Positions 37,401 through 50,200 of a DNA stretch of 64,000 nt are shown here, piece by piece (position 1 is the first letter of the stretch; each line of letters begins with the position of its first letter). The position numbers and the translations under genes were made by a program. Under the pieces are notes generated by a model. It had not been told where the DNA came from, ran no database searches, and saw only the letters and a program-made list of their open reading frames with translations. The stretch comes from Nautilus pompilius (lineage: Eukaryota > Mollusca > Cephalopoda > Nautilida > Nautilidae): positions 3,364,501 to 3,428,500 of the forward strand of contig JACATO010002451.1 in assembly GCA_018389105.1 (NCBI GenBank), given 5' to 3'.

Positions 37401-38285
37401 GAGCATAAAACCATTCTTATCTGTCAGGGAGAAGGACATGTGAAACTTGCAACAGTGGGACCAACTGAACCAGTCCCAGAAGGAGGTACTGCACACCTAA
37501 GCCTGGCTGAAAAGGGTCATTAGGGTTCTTCTCCTGCTTGTCCTAGGTGTGTTATTTGTACTAGCAACACCAACTTGGATGTAAAATCTCAGGCTTGCAA
37601 CATCTGACAAGTGCAACTGCAGAATCTGTTAAGGCAGAGATTGTTGACAGACCTCACATTTTGTGAGCAGTATGGCCAGAACAGGCACGATATGAGAGTC
37701 AGTTTTTCAGATTCACCCACCAGCCAGTTTACTATTCATACACCATAAGTGGACACATCAGCAAAGAACCTGATTAAAGTTATGGTTCCATCAGCAATAC
37801 TTTTGGCAACCATATTTTTTAGTGATTTATTTAATGTGTGTGTGTAGAGGGTGTAGTTATCTCCCTTGGAAACATTAGCTGAAGATTTATAGAATAAATC
37901 TGACCCAAATAGATTTGATGCAGGTGTCATTTACCCCAAAATTGTAATGAAGTAGTTAGTTATTTTTTCTTTTCTAAAAAGAAAATTAACATGGAATACA
38001 GACTCAATCTGTCTGTTCAATGCCATCTAACATTAATTATATTAGAGATCAATGCAAAAAGCAAAAACAATATATTAAGAAATGAAAAGAGGAAAGCAAG
38101 ACAGAAAAGGGCATATAGAGAGAGAAAATGTTAATCTCTACTCACTAAATTTAGTTTTAATTTCTCAGTGAACTGTTCCCAGTAACAAGAGCATGTGTGT
38201 GTTATTTTTATGAACTTTGCCCAGAGTGGACAGTTTGTGGAGAGCCACTAGATAAGGCTGAAACTGATCATAGAGAAGGAAGAAA

Positions 38286-41200
38286 ATGCTGCTTGCCTTG
38301 TTTGTTTTTGAGCATATTTTGCTTGCACTCATTACCACAGTCTTGGTGGGAGTGGTGACCAGACACGGGGCGAAGGAGCTAATACGAGTGCTGGTTGTAG
38401 CCTTGAGGTATATACCAGGTGTGGAAGGCGGTATCCAGCGGGTTCTGAAACACCAAGTAAAGACTTCCTGAACAAGGGTAAAGAAGATAAAGAAGGGACG
38501 GCAAAAGAAGCACCTAGGGTTCTACTTCCACTAAAAGGTACTTATAAAATATAGCATTTTTTTCTTTTTCAGTGTGACCCACTTTCATTATGTAAACATT
38601 AGGTGGTGGTTTATCTGATCAAGAATTTGTGTGATATACTTGAACCTTGTGATCCTGAGATACTGATCAGGGAAGGATACCAGAAGATATCGGTCTCTTT
38701 GTTTGGGATTGAATTCTTAGTAAGTTTTTATCTCCCCCTTTTTACAGAATGTTGTATGTGAAAATTAATTTGCTGTCAGTTACTAGGTGGCAGTGCTGTA
38801 CTCACAAATTCAAACCAAGAAGAATTGGAAATTTAAACAGTTCTAGATAAAAGTTTTGTCTATTTTTTTTTTTTTTTTTGTGAGAATGAAATCAACCTTC
38901 TTCTGGTTTTACTAGAGTAGGAGTTAGGAGTCAGACAGCTAGACTAGTTGATGGAATTAAAGTTCTCCTGATTTTATTTCAAGGCTTTGGTTAGATGGGG
39001 CAGGTCTTGCTCCATAGGAATTAGTACTCAATATTCTCCTTCATTAAAACGTTAGCTGGATGGATGGATGGATGGAGTTGCTAGATTGTGAATAGGAAAA
39101 AAGAGGATATTTTTTGGAAAATCAGGACAAGTTGGTGACATGCTAGATTAGTCAATATAATACTAGTTCAAACTATAAATTTTGCCTAGGTATTATAAAA
39201 TTAGAAAAAAATTTAAGTCACCAGACAAAAGACATAATATTCATTTCAGTGTAAGCCACATCTATTAAAAAATGGAAAACTTAATAATAAACAAATAGAA
39301 CAAAAATATTTTCAAAAAATGCTATTAAATTCTATCATATTTTGCAGAGCTCCAAATCTTCCTGAGAAATTCAGGTTTAGCGAATAGGTAATCATAACAT
39401 TCTTTATATAGATTTTTAAAATTGCAATAAGCAAGGTTTTCATGGATTATACTACATAAGTCTGCTTCACTCTTTTGTCAGATGAACGCTAATTAGGCTG
39501 AACAGTCTTTCCAAATTAGCATTGTGGCTTGGGATAAAGAAAAAGAATTTAGAAATTTTTAGCAATTCTGAGTAACAACCAATAATTTTTCCACTAAAAC
39601 ACGAGCTCCATTCCTCATGAACTAACCAGGCAACAAATTCACCCTCACCCTCTGATTTTATTAATCTTTTGAGGTTACAAAACCGGCCAAGAGACAAGAA
39701 ACATCTCTGATAATTGTATTACAGCAAGAAATAAAAACAAACTTTTAGTTTTGCTATGAATTAGTAAAGGTTAAGTGTAGATAACAGTGATATAACTGCA
39801 ATGGTCTTTAGTCTTGCTGTTCTTACAGTGTAAATGGAAAATAATTGAATATTTTTAAATCAACTGGATCAATGTCAACAGGAAGCAAATAAAATATGCC
39901 CAGGATGCACCGTGATGTGTAGATAATTTGTAGGACACAATTCAGCTGGAGAGAACAGAGAAATTGCTTCTGTTATTTGGAAGAAAAGGAAACTTGAAGG
40001 TGTTGCTAAGCTTCATATAGATGCGCAGTGTAACTTAACGTTTGAGCAAAATTTAGAAAGTGATATAAACAGCCAACCTAAGATTTAAAAAAAAAAGGTG
40101 TGCGTAACAGAATTTAGCATGGTGTTCGAGGAGAGAACTGAATTATTAAATAAACAAAAATAAAATTTATTAACAATAATGAAAACTGGTAGAGATGTTA
40201 AAAGAAGTGGGGATATTTGCTGATCTGCGCAACCTGACAGTGATACCAATTTTATACAGGAGGAGGTAGGTAGGTAGGTTCTTTTAAAAAACTACGAATC
40301 TTCTGAACATCAGCAACCGCTAAGCTTGCGGAGAATATTTTAATCCATCACCTAAGATGTAAGGAATGTCGCGTCAGTGTCAAGAAGATCAGTGAAGTTT
40401 TATTAGCATGGTTTTTCTGTTTAAGTTATTAGTGAGAGTTAATGTGAAGAATGCAGTGTATTTGCACAAAAAGTAATGATGGCTTAGAAGAAACAAATAC
40501 ATTGATTTATCTCTAGGAGTTTCCCATGATGAACTTCGAAAGGAAATGCAACGCCTCCAGTCATCAGAATTGAGCCATAAGAATGGGAAGATATTTGCCT
40601 ATGTCTACACCCTGGACAATGACCATTTTGATCTTCAAAAAGACTGTTTTCATATGTTTGAAGGTAATCAAAAATCTGACATTAGCATTTGTTTTGTTGG
40701 TTGTTTTTTAGTTGTTCATTTCCAAAATTCATTTTAAAAAATTATCCTCTAGCTTTTCTATGCTGATACCCACTTCATCTTTCATATACTTCTTGAGATT
40801 CTTATAAAATTTTTTTTTAAAAAGCAGTCAAAAAATGGAAAATGTCCTGACCAATTTGGAATGGAATAAAATAGTATTTAGCTTTTCTATTTATTAAAGT
40901 AGATGGTGTATAATATAAAACCAGCTTGTATTTAGCAATAATTAATAGCATTTCCACCATTGCTACAGATTGTTCAGTTTTGGCATAACTGAATTAAAGA
41001 TTGTCTGTTGAAAACCAGGATAGATTTTATGATGGAGGTTTTGGACATCTCAGTTTCAATCCTTCCCATGTATACCTGCTCTCTTATGGAAGAAGATTTG
41101 GTAAAGTGGAAGAATCACATTTTAAGACCATAATATAACAATATAGTGTGACCAGTTCTCTTCTTTCAGCCTTAGTTCCTAGTTCACTTTTTTTTTTTAA

Positions 41201-44200
41201 AAAAAAAATGGTAGTTTAATTAATAAATCTGGAAGCAGTGGCTGCAGATGGAGATTTAGCCCATGTTGTCATTAAGAGAAGTGAGCACCTTAAAAGCTTC
41301 ACTACTACACTTGCTGCAATAATGCTTACAAATAAAAAAAACAGCAGAAGGCTTCCTTTGTTTGGCAATTTAACAGGAAATGGAAATTCCCTACTGCACT
41401 TAGCTGCAGGAGGAAGCTGGAATGACCAAGAGGAAACAACACTGACAGACTGGTAGAAAAGAGGAAGAATGAATCATCCTATAGAAGGTTTCACAAACTG
41501 ACTCATCACCAATGAGCAGTCTGGTATGTTACACACTTGGTCATCACCAGCCAACCTTGGGCTAATAGCAAAGAAATATCCAAAACAAAGAAACAAACAC
41601 TTATTTAAAGCAAATGATTCTCAATTTGAGTTAGCCAAACAATATTAAGAGAATTAAGGTGGGAGAAGAGTTTTCTTTAATTTAATTTCAGTGGAATTAT
41701 TTAAGTTGCTTGTCTTGTAAAATAACATCCATTTCTTCCTTTGCAAACCACTGTCACAAACCCAGTTGCTTTCTGGCCCTACAGTTTTGTCAAATATCGT
41801 AGTCTATTCCATCTATTAGAGTACTGGAGTCCATGACTGATTTAAAAATGAACATGCCTATAGATCTGTAATTTAAAAAGAATTTTAATTATTTACTTTT
41901 CTCTTTAGTTTCATATTTTTGTTGGTATACTTTACACAGTCTTAAGCAGTTTATTCATTCTTTTAAATGTACACTCTCCAGGTTTATTATTTACATATGC
42001 CAGTCCAGTTGCCTGTATACATATAAAGAATTTCAGTATTTGTAACATTGCATTTCACTGCTCTTTGTTTTATTTACTTGTTCTAGAAACAGCTGGACAT
42101 TCATTTGATCATGACCTTTTGGTCAAAGAATTTCATCACGCTTTTCTTCATGAAAATGCTCTCAACCCCATGATTTTCCCAAGTTTGAGGTGAGTTATTA
42201 TAGGTAAATCCTCCAGGATTTAAAAAAAAATTGGGATGGTTACAATTTTCCCAAAACTGAATGTCTGAATATTTTGGCAAACATCATAAATACTGTTCAT
42301 CATTTTTAAGTCTTTCCCCCGGTTATCATTTGTAAAATTTTGCTAGTTTGAGGGAAAACAGGTAATATACTGTTTCAGCAACAAAGAAGAAAAACACATT
42401 AGCAAAACCAATTTCTACCACAGCTGCTCTCACAGATAACGAAAACAGTTGTAAGTAAATTCTTGAAGAAGGAAAAAACGACAACAAAAAAGTAAAAGCT
42501 TGCACAGTTTCTTTTGTTTATTTTCAGTTCTTAAAACAGATTTTTCTTTATTCTTTTTTTTCTAAAATTTTCAAATGAGATTAATAAATTTTTTTTCCAG
42601 AAGGTTTGAAACGGAGATTGTCAGTATGACTGCGGGGATGCTGAATGGCGATAAAAACGTGGTGGGGTTTCTTACCTCGGGTGGGACCGAAAGTGTTCTG
42701 ATGGCGGTGAAATCCTATCGAGACAGAGCCAGGAAGCTGTTCCCGCACATCATGGAACCAGAGATTGTAGGTGTTTGCCATGAAATCTGTCATTGTTCAC
42801 ACCTGAACTGCATTTATTCCATACATGTTTACCTGGGTGTCATTAAGTTGCACAGCGCATACTGAAAGTTGCAACAAAGCGCCATAACATGGAAAACAAT
42901 GAATCCTATATTCACCTTTTGTTTTTCTTTAATTTATTTCATTTTCTTCTATTTGTAGATAAAATACATAGTGTTAAATATAAAATATTTAAAATTAAAA
43001 TGCACTGAATTACATAATAATTTTCTATATAATAGCAAACATTTTGCACTTCTATTTTATTTATGCATTTGTGGATAAAAATTGATGGCTCTGTAGATTT
43101 TACCTATCAACTATATCATCATCATCATCATCGTAATGAGTTTTTGCTGGATTTTTGTTTTCGTTTTAATTAACATTTTCCAATTTTTATTCATACAACG
43201 ACATTGGATGGTTTGACTTCAAAAAGTGTCATGTTCTCTTCGTAGGTGGCTCCAGTCACCACGCACCCTTGTATCCACAAGGCTGCGCACTACTTTGGGC
43301 TTACAGTGAAACACACACCTGTGACAGAAGATTATACAGCCGATGTCAAAGCTATGGAGAAGGTGTGATAACTATTTGCTCACCTTCTTTCTGTCTTGAT
43401 TTGTCAATTAGCTACAAAGTTGTTAATCGAGTGCAAATACCATAAATCAATTTAGTGGTAAATGTAAACACTTTGGGGGGGGTTCTTTAAAAAAAGTTGA
43501 ATCAAAAGAGGAAAAAGATACAGTGTAGATGGTAGTTGTCTTATAAAAATAAGTTTTTTTACAAGTACAAGCTACGGATTTTTGTATTTTTCATCTTTGT
43601 TGCTGCTAACTTAAAGAAATCTCTTCAATACTTTGGATTCTTGTTCGCAATAGTTTTGTAAGTTAGGATATTCACTTATCCAAGGTCTGGGACTCCTGTG
43701 TTATCATAACAGAGTTAATCATCTTATAAATCTCTATTAGCTTATGAAAATCTAGGAACACTGGTTATTTATCTGTTGTTGTTGAGCCAGTAGGATTAGT
43801 TTAGATTACCTCACTAGTTATAAGGACCCAGAGAGCTATGATGGTGTATCAGTGATATATTTCTTAAAATGATTAGGACCATCGCTTTTAACCGCACTCT
43901 CAGATTATTTGTTACACACATTAAGAGTTTCTGTTACTGGAAAATAATATCCTCTGACATTTAACTTTGCCGAGTCCAATTGGTAATTACGACCCCCTAC
44001 TGTGAGTAACTGTGGACAGCCGAAAAAGAACTTGTCCATGTCCTCAGACTCTACATCTGTTACCTTTTTTTTTTAATAATTATTTTAAATTTCTTTAGTT
44101 CTCTTTTTAAGAATTTAAAATCAAAACTTGACTGGTCTAATATTTCACACTGTTTAAATGCTTAAGGTCATAACATATTCCAGTACATTTCCGAACTCTC

Positions 44201-47200
44201 CCTGACTTTCTCGGATACAGTCTCCACTCATTGCCAGAGAAGAGTAGACGAACCGATATATATATATATATATATAAACCCGTCTAAAGCCTCTTCCCAT
44301 TCCTAATTATTCATAAATTCTTATTTTACTTTTTAAACACCCGAGTCTTAATTCACCAAGTTTCACTGTTCGAACCAAATTCTTACTGAGAATAGAAATC
44401 TAAATAAGGGCAACATTTGATGGGAACTGGTAGGAAGGGCAGTTAGCTGAGGCAGCCATTTTTGCTGTGCTGTGCTGTGCTGGGTTAGAACTTGGAAATT
44501 CTCGGTCGGGGACGTGAGCGAGATCTTATCATTTCCACAGGCTGTGACTCCCAGCACCATCCTGATAGTCGCCTCCGCTCCCCAGTTCTGCCACGGGGTG
44601 GTCGACCCGATACCGCAGATCTCCGATCTTGCCATCAAGTATGGCCTGCCGCTGCACGTCGATGCCTGTCTCGGCGGATTTATGTTGCCATGGTAACGCA
44701 TCTTTTCGCATTTTTAAATTTTTTTTTTTTTTTCTGTACAAGGTTGATGTTGGTTGGAAACTAACGACCCGGATTATCTTCCCCTACCCCGGTCGTGTCT
44801 GCACCTACCTACGCCTCTCGTTTTATTGGAAACCGCTATACTTAAAGATCTGTTTCATCCCCCCCTTTTTTTAAAATTTCTATTCCGTTTACGACCAAAG
44901 AAAATAATTAAAAAAACCAGTAGAGAATATTAAGTATCGCCATTAGTCTTAGTCCTCTCTGTGTGTTTTTACTCTCTCTGCCTGGTCTAAATGCAGCGAC
45001 GGTATCATCGCTCCATCTGGAATAGAGCAGTCCACAGTTCTCTGTGGTAGTCTTCTTAAATAAAAAAAACTGATTTTACTACAGAAGTCTTTCTTTAATC
45101 CACTCTTATTATTATTATCATCTGCACGATGTAATTTGTGTGTATTTTTAAACAGCCTAAACGTTGGCTGCTCTCGGAAACTTAATATTCCATAAATGGT
45201 TCACCGTCAGTGACACAGGAGGAGGCAGTCATTTAGCGTTCGGAGCATCTCTTTGTGGGCAAAATGTCTAAATGACTCAGTACATTTTAATTTAATCTTT
45301 AGGAAAATAAATTAAGGTTACCTTTCATGTTAGAAACGTATAATACATAAATACATAGAAAAATAGTGTTCTCCTTTGTTTTGAACGGTCTGATAAGAGA
45401 TGGGGGAGCTTTCTTAAATTATTAATGGTTTGTTACACACACACATATATAAATTTCTTGATTTAATTTGTTTAAGTTGGTAACAATCACATAAAATGAT
45501 TTGTGCACATGCAATATGAAACAAGTTGGTGGCCATTGGCAAATAGCAAAATATTCCCACAATGCAATGCTGTAGAAACCAAGAGGTCAGCTGAGAGCTC
45601 TCCATTGAAAGCTGGTGATGATTACACAGGCATATCTTGGACATTACTCTGGAAACTGCCATGATATTTAAAATTTTAAAAAGATAAATTATGCCTCTTG
45701 TTCAGTGCTTGTGTGAGTGAGAGAGAGTGCAGTACATTTTTGTGCCATTGCATTGTGGGAACTTTGAATTATTGGTAGAGAAAAAGCTTGTTTTTGATTC
45801 CATGCATGGTTACAGTTTTGTTCAGGTATGTTTGATGTATGCTTAAAAGAAATGTTTATCTTTTTCCTTTGTTATTTAGGGTTGAAAAACTTGGATACTC
45901 TTTACCAAATTTGACTTCCGTGTGCCTGGTGTGATGTCCATGTCAGCTGACATACACAAGTACGGATATGGAGCCAAGGTGCTAGAGATTTATATTTCAA
46001 GTATTAAAATATAAATTAAAAAAAAGTAAAAATGCTGGACAAGAATAAAACAGTAAAGCAAATTATTAAAGCTGGCTGTTTTTGGCATTTGAAACAAGTC
46101 TTGTTTTTTTACTGATAATGAGCAAAAACTTCTCAGAATACAAAGTTATAGCAGCTGACAAACTGGCTAAAAAACAGCAATAAAACAAAATTTTATAATG
46201 CAAATTTTGGATACTAGCAGGAAAAATATGAAATCAGTCCATGTTTAGTTTGGTTTGCATTGTGGGAAGATTTTCTCAATTATTGGCAGAGAGAAATTTG
46301 TTTCAGATGCCCTCTGTTCCCACTTAAGTGATAGTAAGTGAAAAATGAGCTTTTTCCTTCCAATGAGGACTACTCATGTATATTGTTGCATGCTAAGCTA
46401 TTGTCAGGCCTAAACAGAACAACATGTCTATGAGCAGTGCTTGTTTGCTTAACTGTTGCTGTTTACTATTTTTATAAGCTTCGAGAAGCAAACAAACAAA
46501 AAAAAAACAATGTCAAAGTAGTAATCATTATAGGCCCCTGCCAGAAAAAAAGGGCAGTAATACACCATTGTGTTGACAAGATGTGCTGCAGAACAAGAGC
46601 AGCCTCAGATCGGATTGTAAACTGATTCCTAAAGGCAAGCTACCCACTGATCTATAGTAGATGAACTCTGTATCATTCAGTATGAGGGTGACTTTAATGG
46701 AGAAAACCATAATTTTAAAAAAATATAATAAACCAATGGTGTAAAAACCCACCATAATTCTCATTTTGTATTAAATGAAAATGATATTATTCATTGACCA
46801 TAAAAAGGAAGATGCCAATATATGCATTTAGGTTTTTAACCCAGAATAGTTCCTTTTCCAATCATTTTATTTAGTTTCTATCAAATCCACGTTAGTGTTT
46901 TTTGTCCGTCCAATATTTTAAAAATTAATTTTACCAGAATAAGCTCAGTTTTGGGGGTATTTATGTTAAATGTTGCTTAGGGACTCTCGACCCTTTCTTG
47001 TGTTATTTACATTAGTATCTCTGGCAGCATAGGTAATAATTTCTTTTAAAAATTTCATGTTTAGTATTATTTTTGTAATGAACAATTTCAGGAAACTGAT
47101 GATTGAGGGAAAAAATGACGAAAGTGATTTTGAGAATCATTTCTTTTTTTGCTTTATCAGTTGTCTTATGATTGCTACTCTCTGAAACTTATGTAGTGAA

Positions 47201-50200
47201 ACTATTTTATTCAAATTTTTTATTTCTTGTACATGTTGATCTTTGTATGATAACCAGCATCTGTTTTCCTAAGTAAATTGTACTTTCAATTCACTGTGTG
47301 TAAAATAGTTTAGTATTTTTCTAGTGAAATGCTTGTTTGTGCCATTTTATAACATCTTTTTAATTTTAAATTTTTTATAAGGGAAGTAATGATGTTTGCC
47401 GAGTAATCATGGTTACCTCCTCTTCCTAAATTTAAAAGAAAAAGAAAAAAACAGTATGTTATTAATTATTCCACACCACTGATTTTAGATTTTTAAAATG
47501 TATTATTTATTATTAAGGGATCCAGTGTAGTTTTATACCGTGACTCAAACCTTAGAAAATTCCAGATTCACTCATATGCTGAATGGCCAGGTGGTTTGTA
47601 TGGCTCACCAAGCATGGCAGGGAGTCGACCAGGTGACTTTATTTTTCTTTCTAAATCTACCATTACCACGCCTGAAGATTCAGAATAGTATGTGTAATTT
47701 CCATAAAACAAACCTTAAATACATGGTGTCCAGTGCATTTCTAATTTTGTTTGACATTTTGAAAAAGGTTGCTTGATAGCTGAAGTACAACTTTAATCCT
47801 TTGTTTTACTTAGTCTATGATGAATAATAGATTATTTTGAATGGGTTCATACCCATGGATGTTCCTAGACTCACATCTCGATTTAGAAAGTATTATTTTA
47901 AGAACAATGTCTTCTTTATTTGGACTGAAATGTTACAATTTAAAATCTTTTCAGCGAGTTTAGAAATACACAACAACTTTTACAGACAAATATTAAGCAG
48001 AACAATCATAACAAAATATGTATTTGATGAATAATTCTTAGGCGAAATCATGGCAGTATCTTTCTGCTGCTAAAATGAACTCTATTTTTAATATAATACA
48101 TTTTAGTATGTCAGATTCTTTGAGATTTGTCAGATGCCATGTATGTCTATTCAGTAACACTATTTGGTAAGTTGAATTCAATGGGAGGAAGACATCTAGC
48201 CATTCTTTCTCCATAGGTGGTAACATTGCTGCATCTTGGGCTGGAATGATGGCTCTGGGGGAGAATGGGTACGTTGCTAAAGCCTGGGAACTGATGGAGA
48301 TCACCAATAAGCTCAAAGACGGCATTTGTAAAATTGAAGTAAGCAAGTTCATTAATACTTCATGCTGGACTTATTTCCAGACTACTACTATATATTTTCA
48401 TTTTAAAGAATTAATTTTGCTAAAACTTTCAGATGGTAACAACCCACCCTGTTTACTCACTATAAGGAGGCAGAAAATCACGGCACTCCCTCCCAGGAAG
48501 AGAGATACCAATCAGTTTGGTTTTTTGAATTAGTTTCCACTTTTTGCCATTAGAGTTGTTGCTGCTCACTTACTCCATTCCTTTACAATTCTTTTCATGA
48601 CCCTTTTCTCTATTATAAAGCTGTACCAATACTTTAGCTAATTCTTAGTTTTGATCTCCAAGATTTCTAGCTATAGATTGTCCATAATTCTTTCACCTAT
48701 CTCCTGGAACATGTTTAGTATAAAAACCGGGTAAATCTAATTTTTTAGTTAGACATTATATTCCAGTTCTTAAGATCTGTAAGTAGTATAACAAATACTT
48801 TGAATTCTCCATTGTATCCTCATTCTTTCTTAAATATTGGCTTCATAGCTGCACAACACATTTAAGGGATAAGACCTGTATAATGGAAATAAATGTGGCA
48901 TCTTCCACCAAAGGTAAAATGTTAAGACAACAAACTAGCCTTTTATATTAGCAGCTCATACAAACATTTCTGATCAAAGAAATCATCTTCAGGTGTAAAC
49001 CCTATGATGTAAACTTGGGTTTATATGTACAGAAAAGGTTAAAAGTTTAGCAAGCTGAAGATCAGTGTATCTCTGAAGAATACGACGAGCTTGAAAGTCC
49101 ATTGAGTTCCAAAGGTCAAGAAGATATTCCTGGAATATTACATCAGCTGGAAAGCTTGGACTTGTTTGAGCTTAGGGTGGGATTTAGCCTTCGTTTTTCT
49201 AATGTTCAGAGGCTGGATAGTTCTAATAATTCTCCAATTGAAGGAGTGGTGTGGGCATCCCTGATAAAAAGTCCAAACTTTCTACCCCAAACTCATCTAT
49301 GGAACTTTTACTGGACTTAGACCTTCTTGGTATCTTTTAGAGCCACTCTTAGACGTTGAACCATTGCTGATAAATCCAAATTTTTCTCCAGTTAAAACTA
49401 TTTCAACCAGGTGGATGATGCTGACTTGTCAGTTTTAAAAGTTTTTTTTTTGCATGCTTAACAATGATTGCAACAATTGGTGCAAGTATGATTTGTTCAT
49501 TGTGTTAGTGGCTGATTGTTCTGTGGGAAAATATGGCAGAAGCAGGAGTAATGAAAATGGCTTAGATTTTGAAAAATTGTCAGTGTGAGGTGAGGGAGGA
49601 AATTTTGATATTTTTAAGTGAAAGGGCATCATAGAACATTAGGGAGTAGGATAAGGAGAACTTGTGGAGCTATTTTCAATTACTTTTGAAGCATAATGGG
49701 TACTTTTGTGAATGAAAAACGTATCAGAATTTTTTGATAACCCCCCCATGTGTATATTCATTACCATTGCATCTTAACCCTTTTGGTGCTTAATTAAACT
49801 TTGGGCTAGAAAATTCCAATTATCCACCAAAAGATGAAATTCGGAATTTGATTCGAGAAATTGCAGGACTTTCAAAGAGATGAGGGTATTCCTGCTTATC
49901 GTAATAGAGGGAAAAAATTTTTTGAAGCTGTGGGATAAATCTGCTTCCAGCATCAAATGGCTATAAATATTAAAGCAGACATATCTGCTTTCAGCATCAT
50001 AAGGGTTAAACTGAGTGAATCACTTCTCAAACAAAATGGGTAAGGAAAATTATTTAAAATTTCATGACATAGAGCCCAGGGGAAGGAACATTCAGAGAGT
50101 GTTTGGATGCAAGTTTCTCTTGTTTTTCTCATTTAGGGTTTGAGTATAATTGGTAATCCTCACATGACAGTCTTCTCTGTGAAATCCATTGATCCGGATA

